Assembly (NCBI GenBank): GCA_016707705.1
Contig: JADJHD010000015.1
Span: 108,666 to 172,665 of the forward strand
Origin: Bacteroidales bacterium
GTDB lineage: Bacteria > Bacteroidota > Bacteroidia > Bacteroidales > UBA4417
Length of the DNA stretch: 64,000 bases
Direction: 5' to 3'
The notes beneath the pieces were generated by a model. The model was given only the letters and a program-made list of their open reading frames with translations. It did no database searches and was not told the origin of the DNA. This document shows, piece by piece, positions 10,236-18,791 of the stretch (positions are counted from its first letter, which is position 1; every line of letters begins with the position of its first letter). Both the position numbers and the translations under genes were made by a program.

Positions 10236-11588
10236 TCAATCCTGAACAAGTTCATACTTTTCGATCTTCGCGTTCAGTGTCGGGCGTGTGATATCGAGGA
10301 AGCGGGCTGCTTCAACCTTATTCCACTTCAATTCATCCAGCACTCTTTTGATGTGGTATTTCTCAAGATCTGCAAGTGTTTTGAAATTCATATCCATTGA
10401 AGATTCCTGCATGATGTGCTTGCGTGTAATCAAGGTAATATTATCCTTCTCAAGTACATCCGATTTTGACATCACAATAGCCTGAAGGATAGTGTTCTCA
10501 AGTTCGCGCACATTCCCCTGCCAGTCATGTTCCTGAAGCATTTCAATAACACCTTCACCAATCTTCACAACGTTCTTGTTAAAGCGTTTATTCAGCTTAT
10601 GAAGGAAGTGGATTACAAGGTCGCGGATATCATCCTTGCGTTCGCGCAATGGCGGCAGGTTTATGGTAAACACCTTAAGCCTGTAGTAAAGGTCTTCCCG
10701 GAATTTCCCCTGTTTGATCAGTTCCTCAAGGTCCTTATTTGTAGCTGCGATAATTCTGGCTTTCATCGGAACGGAAGTTTCTCCACCCACCTTTTCGAAT
10801 TCAAGTTCCTGAATAACGCGAAGTAGTTTTACCTGTGTATTCATGGAAATTTCGCTGATTTCATCAAGGAAGATAGTGCCTTCACCTGCAAGTTCAAATT
10901 TCCCGGCTTTGTCACGAATAGATCCTGTAAATGATCCTTTAACATGTCCGAAAAGTTCACTTTCAAGGAGCGATTCTGTCAAGGCTGAACAGTTCACAAT
11001 AACCAATGGCTTTTCTCTGGTAATACCTGAGAAATGGATGAGGCGTGCAATCAGTTCCTTTCCGGTACCGGTCTCTCCCTGAATAAGAATGTTCACCTTA
11101 TTCATTGAAATGCGGCCGATATTCTTAAAAATCTCCTTCATTTGAGGAGTTCTTCCAACCAACAGGTTATCAACAAGAACTGTAGAGAAATCCTCGGGGA
11201 TTACCTCATTTGTGGTATTGCTAACTTTAACCGAATTGAGGGCATCCCTGACAATGGTCTTGAGTTGGGAAGGTTTAACCGGCTTTTCAAGATAATCGAA
11301 GGCTCCCATCTGAATTGACTTGATGGTAAGGCCTACATCCCCAAATCCTGTGAGCAGGATAACTGGCAGGTTGGTCTTTATCTTTTTTACTTCTGCAAGT
11401 ACTTCGAGTCCGTTAATTCCCGGCATGAGGTAATCGGTAATCACCACATCCGGATTATCCCTCCTGACACTGGTAAGGCCACTTTCACCATCAGCTGCTT
11501 CAAAAAGAGTATAACCTTCTTTTCGAAGAGTTTCTTTCATTATCTGACGGTTCCATTCGTCGTCGTCAATAATCAGGATTTTTTCCAT
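10236..11588 (-). CDS. Sigma-54-dependent response regulator (NtrC family)
   Basis: 450 residues from the M-E-K-I-L-I-I-D-D-D start. An upstream in-frame start at 11684 is rejected because a TATATTTG promoter lies over it (11682-11689). Receiver domain: acidic D8-D10, phospho-acceptor D52 (T-D-Y-L-M-P-G), T80 and K102. AAA+ domain: Walker A G-E-T-G-T-G-K-E (171-178) and Walker B F-L-D-E-I. The sigma-54-contacting GAFTGA loop reads G-S-F-T-G-S (218-223). The C-terminus is a Fis-type helix-turn-helix (A-A-R-F-L-D-I-T-R-P-T-L). It probably activates sigma-54 promoters after phosphorylation by a histidine kinase, but no kinase is adjacent. It converges on the usher-like gene, with 13 bases between the stops. 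Confidence 0.92.
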   Translation of the reverse strand: MEKILIIDDDEWNRQIMKETLRKEGYTLFEAADGESGLTSVRRDNPDVVITDYLMPGINGLEVLAEVKKIKTNLPVILLTGFGDVGLTIKSIQMGAFDYLEKPVKPSQLKTIVRDALNSVKVSNTTNEVIPEDFSTVLVDNLLVGRTPQMKEIFKNIGRISMNKVNILIQGETGTGKELIARLIHFSGITREKPLVIVNCSALTESLLESELFGHVKGSFTGSIRDKAGKFELAGEGTIFLDEISEISMNTQVKLLRVIQELEFEKVGGETSVPMKARIIAATNKDLEELIKQGKFREDLYYRLKVFTINLPPLRERKDDIRDLVIHFLHKLNKRFNKNVVKIGEGVIEMLQEHDWQGNVRELENTILQAIVMSKSDVLEKDNITLITRKHIMQESSMDMNFKTLADLEKYHIKRVLDELKWNKVEAARFLDITRPTLNAKIEKYELVQD

Positions 11589-11681
11589 AGTGCGGACATT
11601 AGAGGGTACTCGGTGTTTGATACTGGTAAGGGTTACAACTGATCCAGGTTTTCGGGAAGAATCAGAATATCCACTTAAATA

Positions 11682-11689
11682 CAAATATA
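11682..11689 (-). promoter_or_regulatory. Bacteroidota -7 element (TATATTTG) for the NtrC-type gene
   Basis: Exact TAnnTTTG on the minus strand, about 95 bases upstream of the chosen start. No clear -33 TTTG was seen. It supports the internal start codon at 11588. Confidence 0.55.
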
Positions 11690-11743
11690 CGTATTAATAC
11701 TATTTCTGCAATATGGGAACAATAAGGGATTAGTGAGTTCAGA

Positions 11744-11778
11744 TTAAAAAAGAAGGGAGGCTTTGAATAGCCTCCCTT
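11744..11778 (-). terminator. Rho-independent terminator after the small beta-rich gene
   Basis: A perfect 9-bp stem (AAGGGAGGC at 11753-11761 with GCCTCCCTT at 11770-11778) with an 8-base loop. On the minus strand a T-rich tract follows, 17 bases past the stop of the gene at 11796. Confidence 0.8.
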
Positions 11779-11795
11779 TCAATTGAACCGGTTTA

Positions 11796-12119
11796 TTAAC
11801 ATAAACAACCTCCTGTGAACGCAACCGCAAAATCACCTTTTGCCCTGGATTCTTTAAAAACTTTACCATCATACAGGATTTTCACATACACTTCTGATGC
11901 CGGTTCATTGGCCTGAGCAGAAAAATACACGTAATCGCCTTCATGTGCTGTAAAACTATACTTCCAGCTTTTACGAGCATGAGGTACCTGGAAAGCATGA
12001 TCATCATTGTTTTTGAAAGTAATGTTATAATCTCCGGCTGTTCCCTTGAGAATGAATTTAACCTTGCCATTATGTGAAGGCTGAAATAATGAACTTAGGA
12101 GCATCATTTGCTTATTCAT
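11796..12119 (-). CDS. Small beta-sandwich-like protein of unknown function (MmpS-like pattern)
   Basis: 107 residues, no signal peptide or membrane segment. The body alternates short beta strands: K-V-K-F-I-L-K-G-T-A, Y-N-I-T-F-K-N, W-K-Y-S-F-T-A, G-D-Y-V-Y-F-S-A-Q and V-Y-V-K-I-L-Y-D-G-K-V. The strand order, with F-T-A-x-x-G-D-Y-V-Y-F-S-A-Q followed by a V-x-I-x-x-D-G-K hairpin, recalls the soluble domain of MmpS-type proteins, but the match is weak and by eye. The C-terminus is G-G-C-L-C, two cysteines one residue apart at the very end, an unusual tail that could bind metal or be modified. It is a single-gene unit with its own terminator, between the NtrC-type regulator and atpC. Function unknown. 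Confidence 0.65.
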   Translation of the reverse strand: MNKQMMLLSSLFQPSHNGKVKFILKGTAGDYNITFKNNDDHAFQVPHARKSWKYSFTAHEGDYVYFSAQANEPASEVYVKILYDGKVFKESRAKGDFAVAFTGGCLC

Positions 12120-12260
12120 AGCCGGATTGTTTTTCTTTAAAGATAGTCAATAATTTAGGGAAAAGCAAGATAAATCTTCAGAATCAGATGATTAGAGTTT
12201 CTCAATATTGACAGGCTATTTCGATTGTGTGCTATTTGTTTGCAATCATAATTGGGGTGT

Positions 12261-12296
12261 AAAAAATAAAAAAGGAGAACCAATGGCTCTCCTTTT
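12261..12296 (-). terminator. Terminator of the atpD-atpC unit
   Basis: A 9-bp perfect stem (AAAAGGAGA 12270-12278 and TCTCCTTTT 12288-12296) with a 9-base loop. On the minus strand it runs into a long T-rich stretch (A-rich on the plus strand, 12261-12273). It lies about 20 bases past the atpC stop. Confidence 0.85.
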
Positions 12297-12316
12297 CGAA
12301 AATATTGAAGAGACTG

Positions 12317-12553
12317 TTATTCGGCCAGAACCAGAATTTTATTCCTCAACACTTCAACAACGCCTCCATTTACTTCGAAGTACTGAGCCTGATTTTGCTT
12401 GTCAAGAAGTTTGATCTTGCCTTTTTTCAGTACCGAGATAAGTGGTGCATGGTTGTTCATGATTTCGAAGGAGCCATCAAGTCCGGGCAATTGTGCCAGA
12501 TTGATTTCGCCTGAGAAAATCGTGGTGTCGGGTGTGACTATTTCTATGGTCAT
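12317..12553 (-). CDS. atpC: ATP synthase F1 epsilon subunit, short form
   Basis: 78 residues: only the N-terminal beta-sandwich domain of epsilon (M-T-I-E-I-V-T-P-D-T-T-I-F-S-G, then G-S-F-E-I-M-N-N-H-A-P-L, and G-G-V-V-E-V at the end). The C-terminal two-helix domain that most epsilon subunits (~130-140 aa) use to inhibit ATP hydrolysis is missing. The stop is followed directly by the terminator, so this is not an in-window frameshift; short epsilon is known in Bacteroidota. It sits in the F1 central stalk and couples gamma to the c-ring. Forty bases downstream of atpD, same transcript. Without the helical domain, epsilon self-inhibition should be absent. Confidence 0.95.
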   Translation of the reverse strand: MTIEIVTPDTTIFSGEINLAQLPGLDGSFEIMNNHAPLISVLKKGKIKLLDKQNQAQYFEVNGGVVEVLRNKILVLAE

Positions 12554-12593
12554 GCCTCTGTTCAGTTATTGTTTCTTTGGTTGATGAACTGGA

Positions 12594-14099
12594 TTAATTT
12601 CCAGCCAGCATTTTCTTTCCTTTTTCGATTGCTTCCTCAATGGTACCTACGAGGTTGAAAGCTGATTCAGGATATTCGTCAACTTCACCGTCGAGGATCA
12701 TTTTGAATCCCTTGATGGTATCTTCGATGGAGACAAATGTTCCAGGGATGCCGGTAAACTGGGTAGCAACAAAGAAAGGCTGTGAAAGGAAGCGCTGAAC
12801 ACGTCTTGCGCGTGATACAACGAGTTTGTCCTCATCAGAGAGCTCATCCATACCAAGAATAGCGATGATATCCTGAAGTTCCTTATAACGCTGAAGGATA
12901 GCCTTAACTCGCTGTGCGGTGTTGTAATGATCTTCACCAACTACTTCAGGAGTAAGAATTCGTGAAGTTGAATCCAGCGGATCAACAGCGGGATAGATAC
13001 CGAGTTCGGCAATTTTACGGCTTAATACTGTAGTAGCATCAAGGTGGGCAAAAGTTGTAGCAGGAGCAGGGTCGGTAAGGTCATCAGCAGGTACGTAGAT
13101 CGCCTGAACTGAGGTAATTGAACCACGCTTTGTGGAGGTAATGCGTTCCTGCATGAGTCCCATTTCAGTAGCCAGTGTAGGCTGATATCCTACGGCTGAA
13201 GGCATACGTCCGAGAAGAGCTGATACCTCTGATCCTGCCTGTGTGAAACGGAAAATGTTATCAACGAAGAAAAGGATATCGCGTCCGCCACTCTTCTCGT
13301 CACCATCTCTGAAATATTCAGCCATGGTAAGACCCGAAAGGGCAACACGTGCACGTGCTCCGGGGGGCTCATTCATCTGTCCGAAAACAAGAGTAGCCTG
13401 TGACTCTGCAAGTTCTTTAGGGTCAACCTTTGAAAGGTCCCATCCGCCTTGTTCCATATCATGGAGAAAAGCATCCCCATATTTAATAACTCCTGATTCA
13501 ATCATCTCACGGAGGAGGTCATTCCCTTCACGGGTACGTTCACCAACTCCAGCGAAAACTGAAAGTCCTGAGTAGCTTTTTGCAATATTATTGATAAGCT
13601 CCATGATGATAACGGTCTTACCTACACCGGCTCCGCCGAAAAGTCCGATTTTTCCACCCTTAGCATAAGGCTCGATAAGGTCAATAACCTTGATACCGGT
13701 AAAAAGAACCTCCTTGGTAGTGGTGAGGTTTTCAAATTTAGGAGGATCACGATGGATGCTGTATTCCTTTGTCCTGGCAACTTTCTCCAGTCCATCAATT
13801 GCATCTCCGATAACATTGAACAGGCGACCTTTAACGGAATCACCAACCGGCATGGAGATGGTCTTTCCGGTAGCAACAACTTCCATTCCGCGGCTGAGGC
13901 CATCAGTGGAATCCATCGCTACGGAACGGATTGTATTTTCTCCCGTGTCCTGCTGACATTCAAGTACGATAACAGCACCTTTCTCATTTGTAACTTCTAG
14001 TGCATCATAAATGTTTGGGAGGGGAACATTTTCATCAAACGTAACATCGACCACAGGACCGATGATTTGGGAGATCTTACCGACTATCTTTTCTGACAT
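12594..14099 (-). CDS. atpD: ATP synthase F1 beta subunit
   Basis: 501 residues, full length. The N-terminal barrel (residues 1-80) starts G-K-I-S-Q-I-I-G-P-V-V-D-V. Walker A is G-G-A-G-V-G-K-T (155-162), with a G-E-R-T-R-E-G-N-D catalytic segment and a D-E-L-S-D-E-D version of the DELSEED loop. It holds the catalytic nucleotide sites of the F1 head at the inner membrane. Only beta and epsilon are here; the remaining F1Fo genes must be elsewhere, an arrangement seen in many Bacteroidota. Transcription starts from a TAAATTTG element 20 bases upstream, directly behind the lspA terminator. Confidence 0.98.
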   Translation of the reverse strand: MSEKIVGKISQIIGPVVDVTFDENVPLPNIYDALEVTNEKGAVIVLECQQDTGENTIRSVAMDSTDGLSRGMEVVATGKTISMPVGDSVKGRLFNVIGDAIDGLEKVARTKEYSIHRDPPKFENLTTTKEVLFTGIKVIDLIEPYAKGGKIGLFGGAGVGKTVIIMELINNIAKSYSGLSVFAGVGERTREGNDLLREMIESGVIKYGDAFLHDMEQGGWDLSKVDPKELAESQATLVFGQMNEPPGARARVALSGLTMAEYFRDGDEKSGGRDILFFVDNIFRFTQAGSEVSALLGRMPSAVGYQPTLATEMGLMQERITSTKRGSITSVQAIYVPADDLTDPAPATTFAHLDATTVLSRKIAELGIYPAVDPLDSTSRILTPEVVGEDHYNTAQRVKAILQRYKELQDIIAILGMDELSDEDKLVVSRARRVQRFLSQPFFVATQFTGIPGTFVSIEDTIKGFKMILDGEVDEYPESAFNLVGTIEEAIEKGKKMLAGN

Positions 14100-14118
14100 A
14101 TGTTGCTGGTTTAATGGG

Positions 14119-14126
14119 CAAATTTA
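14119..14126 (-). promoter_or_regulatory. -7 element (TAAATTTG) of atpD-atpC
   Basis: Exact TAnnTTTG followed by C on the minus strand, 20 bases upstream of the atpD start, so the leader is very short. No -33 TTTG was recognised. Confidence 0.65.
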
Positions 14127-14156
14127 ACAAAATTCCCTGAATCTGAGCCCATGGAA

Positions 14157-14187
14157 CATAAAAAAAGCGGGCTAAAAAATGCCCGCT
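14157..14187 (-). terminator. Terminator after lspA
   Basis: A 7-bp GC-rich stem (AGCGGGC 14166-14172, GCCCGCT 14181-14187) with a T-run on the minus strand. It lies 20 bases past the lspA stop and ends the ileS-dksA-like-lspA unit. Confidence 0.85.
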
Positions 14188-14207
14188 CAAAAAGGTCTTG
14201 ATCATAA

Positions 14208-14891
14208 TTATTTAGTGGAAGGCGAGCCTCCGGTGTTTTCATCATCTGAATACTCAAAACTTTCTTCGTTTGGTTCGAAGTCCTGATTTTTTGGTCTCCC
14301 ACGGAAATAACTTCTCTGGAATATGATTAAACTCAGCACTCCGGTAGTGATTGCAGAGTCAGCTATGTTAAAAACAGGGCGGAAAAAGAGGAAGGGCTGT
14401 CCACCCCAAAATGGCACCCAACTGGGATATGTTCCTTCAAGAATGGGGAAATACAGCATATCGACTACTTTACCTAAAAGAAATCCGCTATATCCTCCTT
14501 CATAGGGGAAAACCCGGGCCACATCGTAATAAGTGCTTGCACTAAAGAACAATCCATAGAAGGCACTGTCAAGAATATTGCCCAATGCCCCGGCAAGTAT
14601 AAGAGCAAAACAGAAGATAAGGCTGAATTTCTCTTTGGTTTTTGAGAGGTAATTGATGTACCAGATTAGAAATGCTACTGCAACAATGCGGAAAAGACTT
14701 AGGAATAACTTGCCATAATCTCCGGCAAACTGCATCCCAAATGCCATTCCATTGTTCTCAGTAAAATGCAGAATCGCCCAATTACCGGCAAGAGGAATCT
14801 CCTGCCCTAGTGTCATTGTGCTTTTGACCCACAATTTCAATGACTGGTCAATTGCCAGAATAATGAAAACGATCCACAACGATTTTTTCAA
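14208..14891 (-). CDS. lspA: Lipoprotein signal peptidase (signal peptidase II)
   Basis: 227 residues with four membrane helices. The catalytic aspartates are D107 in G-N-I-L-D-S and D177 in F-N-I-A-D-S-A. An N-N-G-M-A-F-G motif sits at residues 45-51. It cleaves the signal peptide of diacylglyceryl-prolipoproteins in the inner membrane. The ~40-residue insertion between the catalytic helices (F-S-A-S-T-Y-Y through W-V-P-F-W-G-G) and the acidic cytoplasmic tail (E-P-N-E-E-S-F-E-Y-S-D-D-E-N) make it longer than the ~160-aa enterobacterial enzyme; such insertions are usual in this phylum. Eight bases after the dksA-like gene, last in the ileS unit. Confidence 0.97.
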   Translation of the reverse strand: MKKSLWIVFIILAIDQSLKLWVKSTMTLGQEIPLAGNWAILHFTENNGMAFGMQFAGDYGKLFLSLFRIVAVAFLIWYINYLSKTKEKFSLIFCFALILAGALGNILDSAFYGLFFSASTYYDVARVFPYEGGYSGFLLGKVVDMLYFPILEGTYPSWVPFWGGQPFLFFRPVFNIADSAITTGVLSLIIFQRSYFRGRPKNQDFEPNEESFEYSDDENTGGSPSTK

Positions 14892-14899
14892 GGCAGATC

Positions 14900-15301
14900 T
14901 TATTTTTGGTTAAGCTTTGCTTCAATACTCAATGTTGCATGAGGAACAGAGCGGAGTCGCTCTTTGGAAATCAGCTTTCCGGTAGCCCTGCAAATTCCAT
15001 AGGTTTTGTTTTCAATCCTGACCAAGGCATTTTCCAGGTTCTGGATGAATTTCTCCTGACGGGCAGCTAACCTCGAATTTTCTTCCTTCGACATTACCTG
15101 ATAGCCTTCTTCAAGAACCTTGAAGGTAGGAGAGGTATCCATAATGTCATGATCATTGCTGTTGGTGTAAGCTTCTGTTAGCAGTTGAAGGTCCTTGCGC
15201 GCCTTGTCGAGTTTATCAAGAATGATCTCACGAAATTCTTCGAGTTCTTCATCAGAATATCTGTTGAATACTTTATCTTCTTTTACTTCTTCCTCTTTCA
15301 T
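14900..15301 (-). CDS. TraR/DksA-family protein with degenerate zinc finger
   Basis: 133 residues: an acidic N-terminus, a long coiled-coil hairpin (residues ~16-97) and a DksA-type C-terminal segment (Y-G-I-C-R-A-T-G-K-L-I, R-L-R-S-V-P-H-A-T-L). Only one cysteine (C104) remains of the four expected in a DksA zinc finger, so zinc is probably not bound in the classical way. DksA-family proteins bind the RNA polymerase secondary channel and adjust initiation, often with ppGpp. The position between ileS (72 bases upstream) and lspA (8 bases downstream) is conserved in Bacteroidota. The loss of cysteines also seems usual for the phylum's copies. Confidence 0.88.
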   Translation of the reverse strand: MKEEEVKEDKVFNRYSDEELEEFREIILDKLDKARKDLQLLTEAYTNSNDHDIMDTSPTFKVLEEGYQVMSKEENSRLAARQEKFIQNLENALVRIENKTYGICRATGKLISKERLRSVPHATLSIEAKLNQK

Positions 15302-15373
15302 TGGTTCAAGTTGTTTTACCAGGTTAATATTGAGGTATAGGTTGCATCCTGCTTCAGATGCGTATGATGAGGC

Positions 15374-18300
15374 TTATACTAACTTATTAATTGCTATACC
15401 CACTGAAATGTCATCAGTCAGATCAATGATTTCTTTACCTGACAGCTGATCAGGATCAAGAATTTCAAGCTTTTCACACAAGGTTTCCGAGCAAATATAA
15501 GTATAATTATGGGCTATTGCTGCCTCGATGGAATCCAATTTATCAATCCTTATGCTAATCTTGTCGGTAACGTCGAAACCCTTGTCTTTCCTGAGGTTCT
15601 GAATTCTGTTTACGAGCTCGCGGGCTATTCCTTCTTCCACAAGCTGAGGGGTAAGGGTGATGTCAAGCGCAACAGTAAGGCTTCCCTGATTAGCAACAAC
15701 CCATCCCGGAATATCTTCAGTAATAATTTCAACATCCTGGAGGAAGATTTCAATCTCATCTTCATTTAACATGAAAATTAACTTGCCATCCTTTTCTATC
15801 TGGTTGATCTGTTCCTGACTGAAGGCTGCAATGGTAGCTGCAACATCTTTCATCTGCTTGCCATATCTGGGTCCCAAAGTCTTGAAATTAGCCTTGATCT
15901 TCTTTACCAGGAATCCTGCTGATTCTGACAAGTATTCAATCTCCTTCACATTTACTTCAGATGCAATCAGGTTACTTACCTTCTCAAGCTGCGACTGGAA
16001 AGCGGTACCTGAAACTGGAATAAGTACCTTCTGCAATGGCTGACGAACCCTGAGGTTGGTTTTCTTTCGAAGACTCAATACCATGCTCGATATTACCTGA
16101 GCATATTCCATCCTTTCCTCAAGTTGCTTGTCGATCATGCTCGTATCTGCAACAGGGAAATCTGAAAGATGCACGGATGCATGCTTTTCCTTGCCGGTTA
16201 TTCCATTGAGATCGATAAACAGACGATCAGTGAAGAAAGGAGCAATCGGAGAAGCGAGCTTGGCCAAGGTTACCAGACACTGATACAACGTTTGATATGC
16301 GGAAATCTTGTCCTGGGAATAATCTCCCTTCCAGAAACGCCTGCGGGATAGTCGTACATACCAGTTGCTGAGATGTGCATCCACAAAATCAGATATCAGT
16401 CGACCTGCTTTGGTAGGCTCATAATCTGCATAGGCATCATCAACATCCAGTATGAGTGAATTCAGTTCCGAAAGAATCCATCGGTCAATTTCAGGACGTG
16501 AGGCAAAGGGGACTTCCGCTTCTTCATACCTGAATCCATCGATATTGGCATAGAGTGAGAAGAAGCTATAGGTATTGTAAAGTGTTCCGAAGAATTTGCG
16601 CTGGACTTCTGCTATACCTTCAAGATCAAATTTGAGGTTATCCCAGGGTTGTGCATTGGTAATCATATACCAGCGTGTCGCATCCGGACCGTACTTTTCA
16701 AGTGTTTCAAAAGGATCAACGGCATTACCGAGGCGTTTGCTCATCTTATTCCCGTTTTTATCGAGAACGAGTCCGTTGGAAACAACAGTCTTGAAAGCAA
16801 CAGAATCAAATGCCAGGGTACCAATGGCGTGCAGGGTATAAAACCATCCACGGGTTTGGTCAACACCTTCTGCAATGAAATCGGCAGGGAAGTATTCATT
16901 CAGTTCATCTTTCCTTTCAAACGGATAGTGGAACTGCGCATATGGCATGGCTCCTGAATCAAACCAAACATCAATAAGGTCTGTTTCGCGGGTCATCTTA
17001 TTTCCCTTTGGTGATACCAGTACGATATCATCAACATAAGGGCGGTGAAGGTCAAATTTATTGTAGTTCTCTGCGGAGTTATCACCGGGGACAAAAGCAG
17101 CAAATGGGTTTGACTTCATGAAACCGGCAGCAACTGATTTTTCTATTTCTGCTTTCAGTTGTTCAACAGATTCAATGCATATTTCTTCTTCCCTGTCTTC
17201 GCTAACCCAGATAGGCAGCGGAGTTCCCCAATAGCGGGAGCGGGAGAGATTCCAGTCATTCAGGTTTTCGAGCCAGTTGCCAAATCTGCCTGTTCCGGTG
17301 GATTCTGGCTTCCAGTTGATGGTTTTGTTCAGTTCCATCATTCTTTCCTTGAGCGCGGTTGCACGGACAAACCATGAATCCAGCGGATAGTAAAGAATGG
17401 GCTTATCTGTCCTCCAGCAATGCGGATAGGAGTGCTCGTATTTTTCAGTTTTAAAGGCGCGGTTCTCTTTTTTCAGTTTGACGATTATGTCGATGTCCAC
17501 ATTTTCATTGCGCATCGGGTCATCATCGGTCATATATTCTGATTTAACATAGCGACCGGCAAATTCACCCATTTCTGCAGTGAAACGGCCTTGCTTGTCA
17601 ACCAGGGTAAGAGCTCCGATACCATTCTGTCGTGCTACCTTGAAGTCATCAGCTCCAAAACTTGGGGCTATGTGTACGATACCAGTTCCATCTTCAGTTG
17701 TGACAAAATCACCGGTGACCACCATAAAGGCATCCCCGGTTTCCGGCTGTGCATATGGCAAAAGCTGCTCATAACGAAGTCCGGCCATTTGTGAACCCTT
17801 GAATTCAGTAATAACCTTGAAAGGAATATTCTTTGATCCCGGTTCATAGGATTCCATGGTGAATTCTGCATTCTTTTCAGGGAAGTACTTTCCAAACAGA
17901 GGCTTGGCTAAAACCAATCTTACAGGAAGAGAGGTATATGGGTTAAATGTATCAACCAAAACGTAGTCGATATCTTTTCCTACTGCCAGCGCTGTGTTTG
18001 AGGGAAGAGTCCATGGAGTGGTGGTCCATGCAAGAATGAATACTTCTGCATTCCCTCCTTCAAAGAGTGTGTTAAGAAGTGCATGATCAGTATCGCGGCG
18101 AACCTTGAACTGTGCAACAACGGTATTGTCCTTGACATCGCGGTAGCAACCGGGCTGGTTCAGTTCGTGAGTGCTCAGACCGGTGCCGGCTGCAGGTGAA
18201 TACGGTTGAATGGTGTAACCCTTGTACAGCAGTCCTTTCTTGTACAGTTGTGCGAGCAGGTACCAGCAGGTTTCGATGTATGTGTTTTCAAATGTGATAT

Positions 18301-18748
18301 AGGGGTCATTCAGGTCAACCCAGTACCCGATTTTCAGGGTAAGATCATCCCAAAGGTCCTTGTATTTCATAACCTCCTTTCGGCAGGCCTTGTTGTAATC
18401 GTCAACGCTGATTTTCTTGCCGATATCTTCCTTGGTGATTCCAAGAGTTTTTTCAACAGCAATTTCGATTGGCAGTCCGTGGGTATCCCAGCCAGCCTTG
18501 CGTTCTACATAAAATCCCTTCAGGGTTTTGTATCTGCAGAAAATATCCTTGATAGCCCTTGCCATAACGTGGTGAATGCCGGGAACGCCATTAGCGGAGG
18601 GGGGACCTTCGAAAAACACATATGGAGTGTGATTGCGGCGGTTTTCCAGGCTCTGCTCAAATACGTTGTTCTCGGTCCAGAAGTTCAGGACCTCATTCCC
18701 TATTCGGGTAAGGCTAAGTTGCTTATATTCAGGATATTTTTTATCCAT
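15374..18748 (-). CDS. ileS: Isoleucyl-tRNA synthetase with swapped GxHH signature
   Basis: 1124 residues from the M-D-K-K-Y-P-E-Y start; an upstream in-frame start at 18835 is rejected because the promoter (18784-18791) lies inside that extension. Class I synthetase: Rossmann fold with the first signature reading G57-I-H-H60 (N-G-V-P-G-I-H-H) instead of H-x-G-H, and the second reading K-M-S-K-R. An editing (CP1) domain with T-T-T-P-W-T-L-P-S-N-T-A follows, then a C-terminal anticodon-binding region. It charges tRNA-Ile in the cytoplasm. The length and motifs place it with the long, eukaryote-like IleRS2 type, which is naturally insensitive to mupirocin. First gene of the ileS-dksA-like-lspA unit. 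Confidence 0.97.
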   Translation of the reverse strand: MDKKYPEYKQLSLTRIGNEVLNFWTENNVFEQSLENRRNHTPYVFFEGPPSANGVPGIHHVMARAIKDIFCRYKTLKGFYVERKAGWDTHGLPIEIAVEKTLGITKEDIGKKISVDDYNKACRKEVMKYKDLWDDLTLKIGYWVDLNDPYITFENTYIETCWYLLAQLYKKGLLYKGYTIQPYSPAAGTGLSTHELNQPGCYRDVKDNTVVAQFKVRRDTDHALLNTLFEGGNAEVFILAWTTTPWTLPSNTALAVGKDIDYVLVDTFNPYTSLPVRLVLAKPLFGKYFPEKNAEFTMESYEPGSKNIPFKVITEFKGSQMAGLRYEQLLPYAQPETGDAFMVVTGDFVTTEDGTGIVHIAPSFGADDFKVARQNGIGALTLVDKQGRFTAEMGEFAGRYVKSEYMTDDDPMRNENVDIDIIVKLKKENRAFKTEKYEHSYPHCWRTDKPILYYPLDSWFVRATALKERMMELNKTINWKPESTGTGRFGNWLENLNDWNLSRSRYWGTPLPIWVSEDREEEICIESVEQLKAEIEKSVAAGFMKSNPFAAFVPGDNSAENYNKFDLHRPYVDDIVLVSPKGNKMTRETDLIDVWFDSGAMPYAQFHYPFERKDELNEYFPADFIAEGVDQTRGWFYTLHAIGTLAFDSVAFKTVVSNGLVLDKNGNKMSKRLGNAVDPFETLEKYGPDATRWYMITNAQPWDNLKFDLEGIAEVQRKFFGTLYNTYSFFSLYANIDGFRYEEAEVPFASRPEIDRWILSELNSLILDVDDAYADYEPTKAGRLISDFVDAHLSNWYVRLSRRRFWKGDYSQDKISAYQTLYQCLVTLAKLASPIAPFFTDRLFIDLNGITGKEKHASVHLSDFPVADTSMIDKQLEERMEYAQVISSMVLSLRKKTNLRVRQPLQKVLIPVSGTAFQSQLEKVSNLIASEVNVKEIEYLSESAGFLVKKIKANFKTLGPRYGKQMKDVAATIAAFSQEQINQIEKDGKLIFMLNEDEIEIFLQDVEIITEDIPGWVVANQGSLTVALDITLTPQLVEEGIARELVNRIQNLRKDKGFDVTDKISIRIDKLDSIEAAIAHNYTYICSETLCEKLEILDPDQLSGKEIIDLTDDISVGIAINKLV

Positions 18749-18783
18749 CTGCATGTAGATTGTACGGGTTGTAAAAAAGTGTG

Positions 18784-18791
18784 CAAAGTTA
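18784..18791 (-). promoter_or_regulatory. -7 element (TAACTTTG) of ileS
   Basis: Exact TAnnTTTG followed by C on the minus strand, 36 bases upstream of the ileS start. Start of transcription is expected near 18777. Confidence 0.6.

Noticed and set aside
11589..11684. N-terminal extension of the NtrC-type regulator
   Set aside because: The receiver domain begins at the internal Met and the promoter overlaps the extension.
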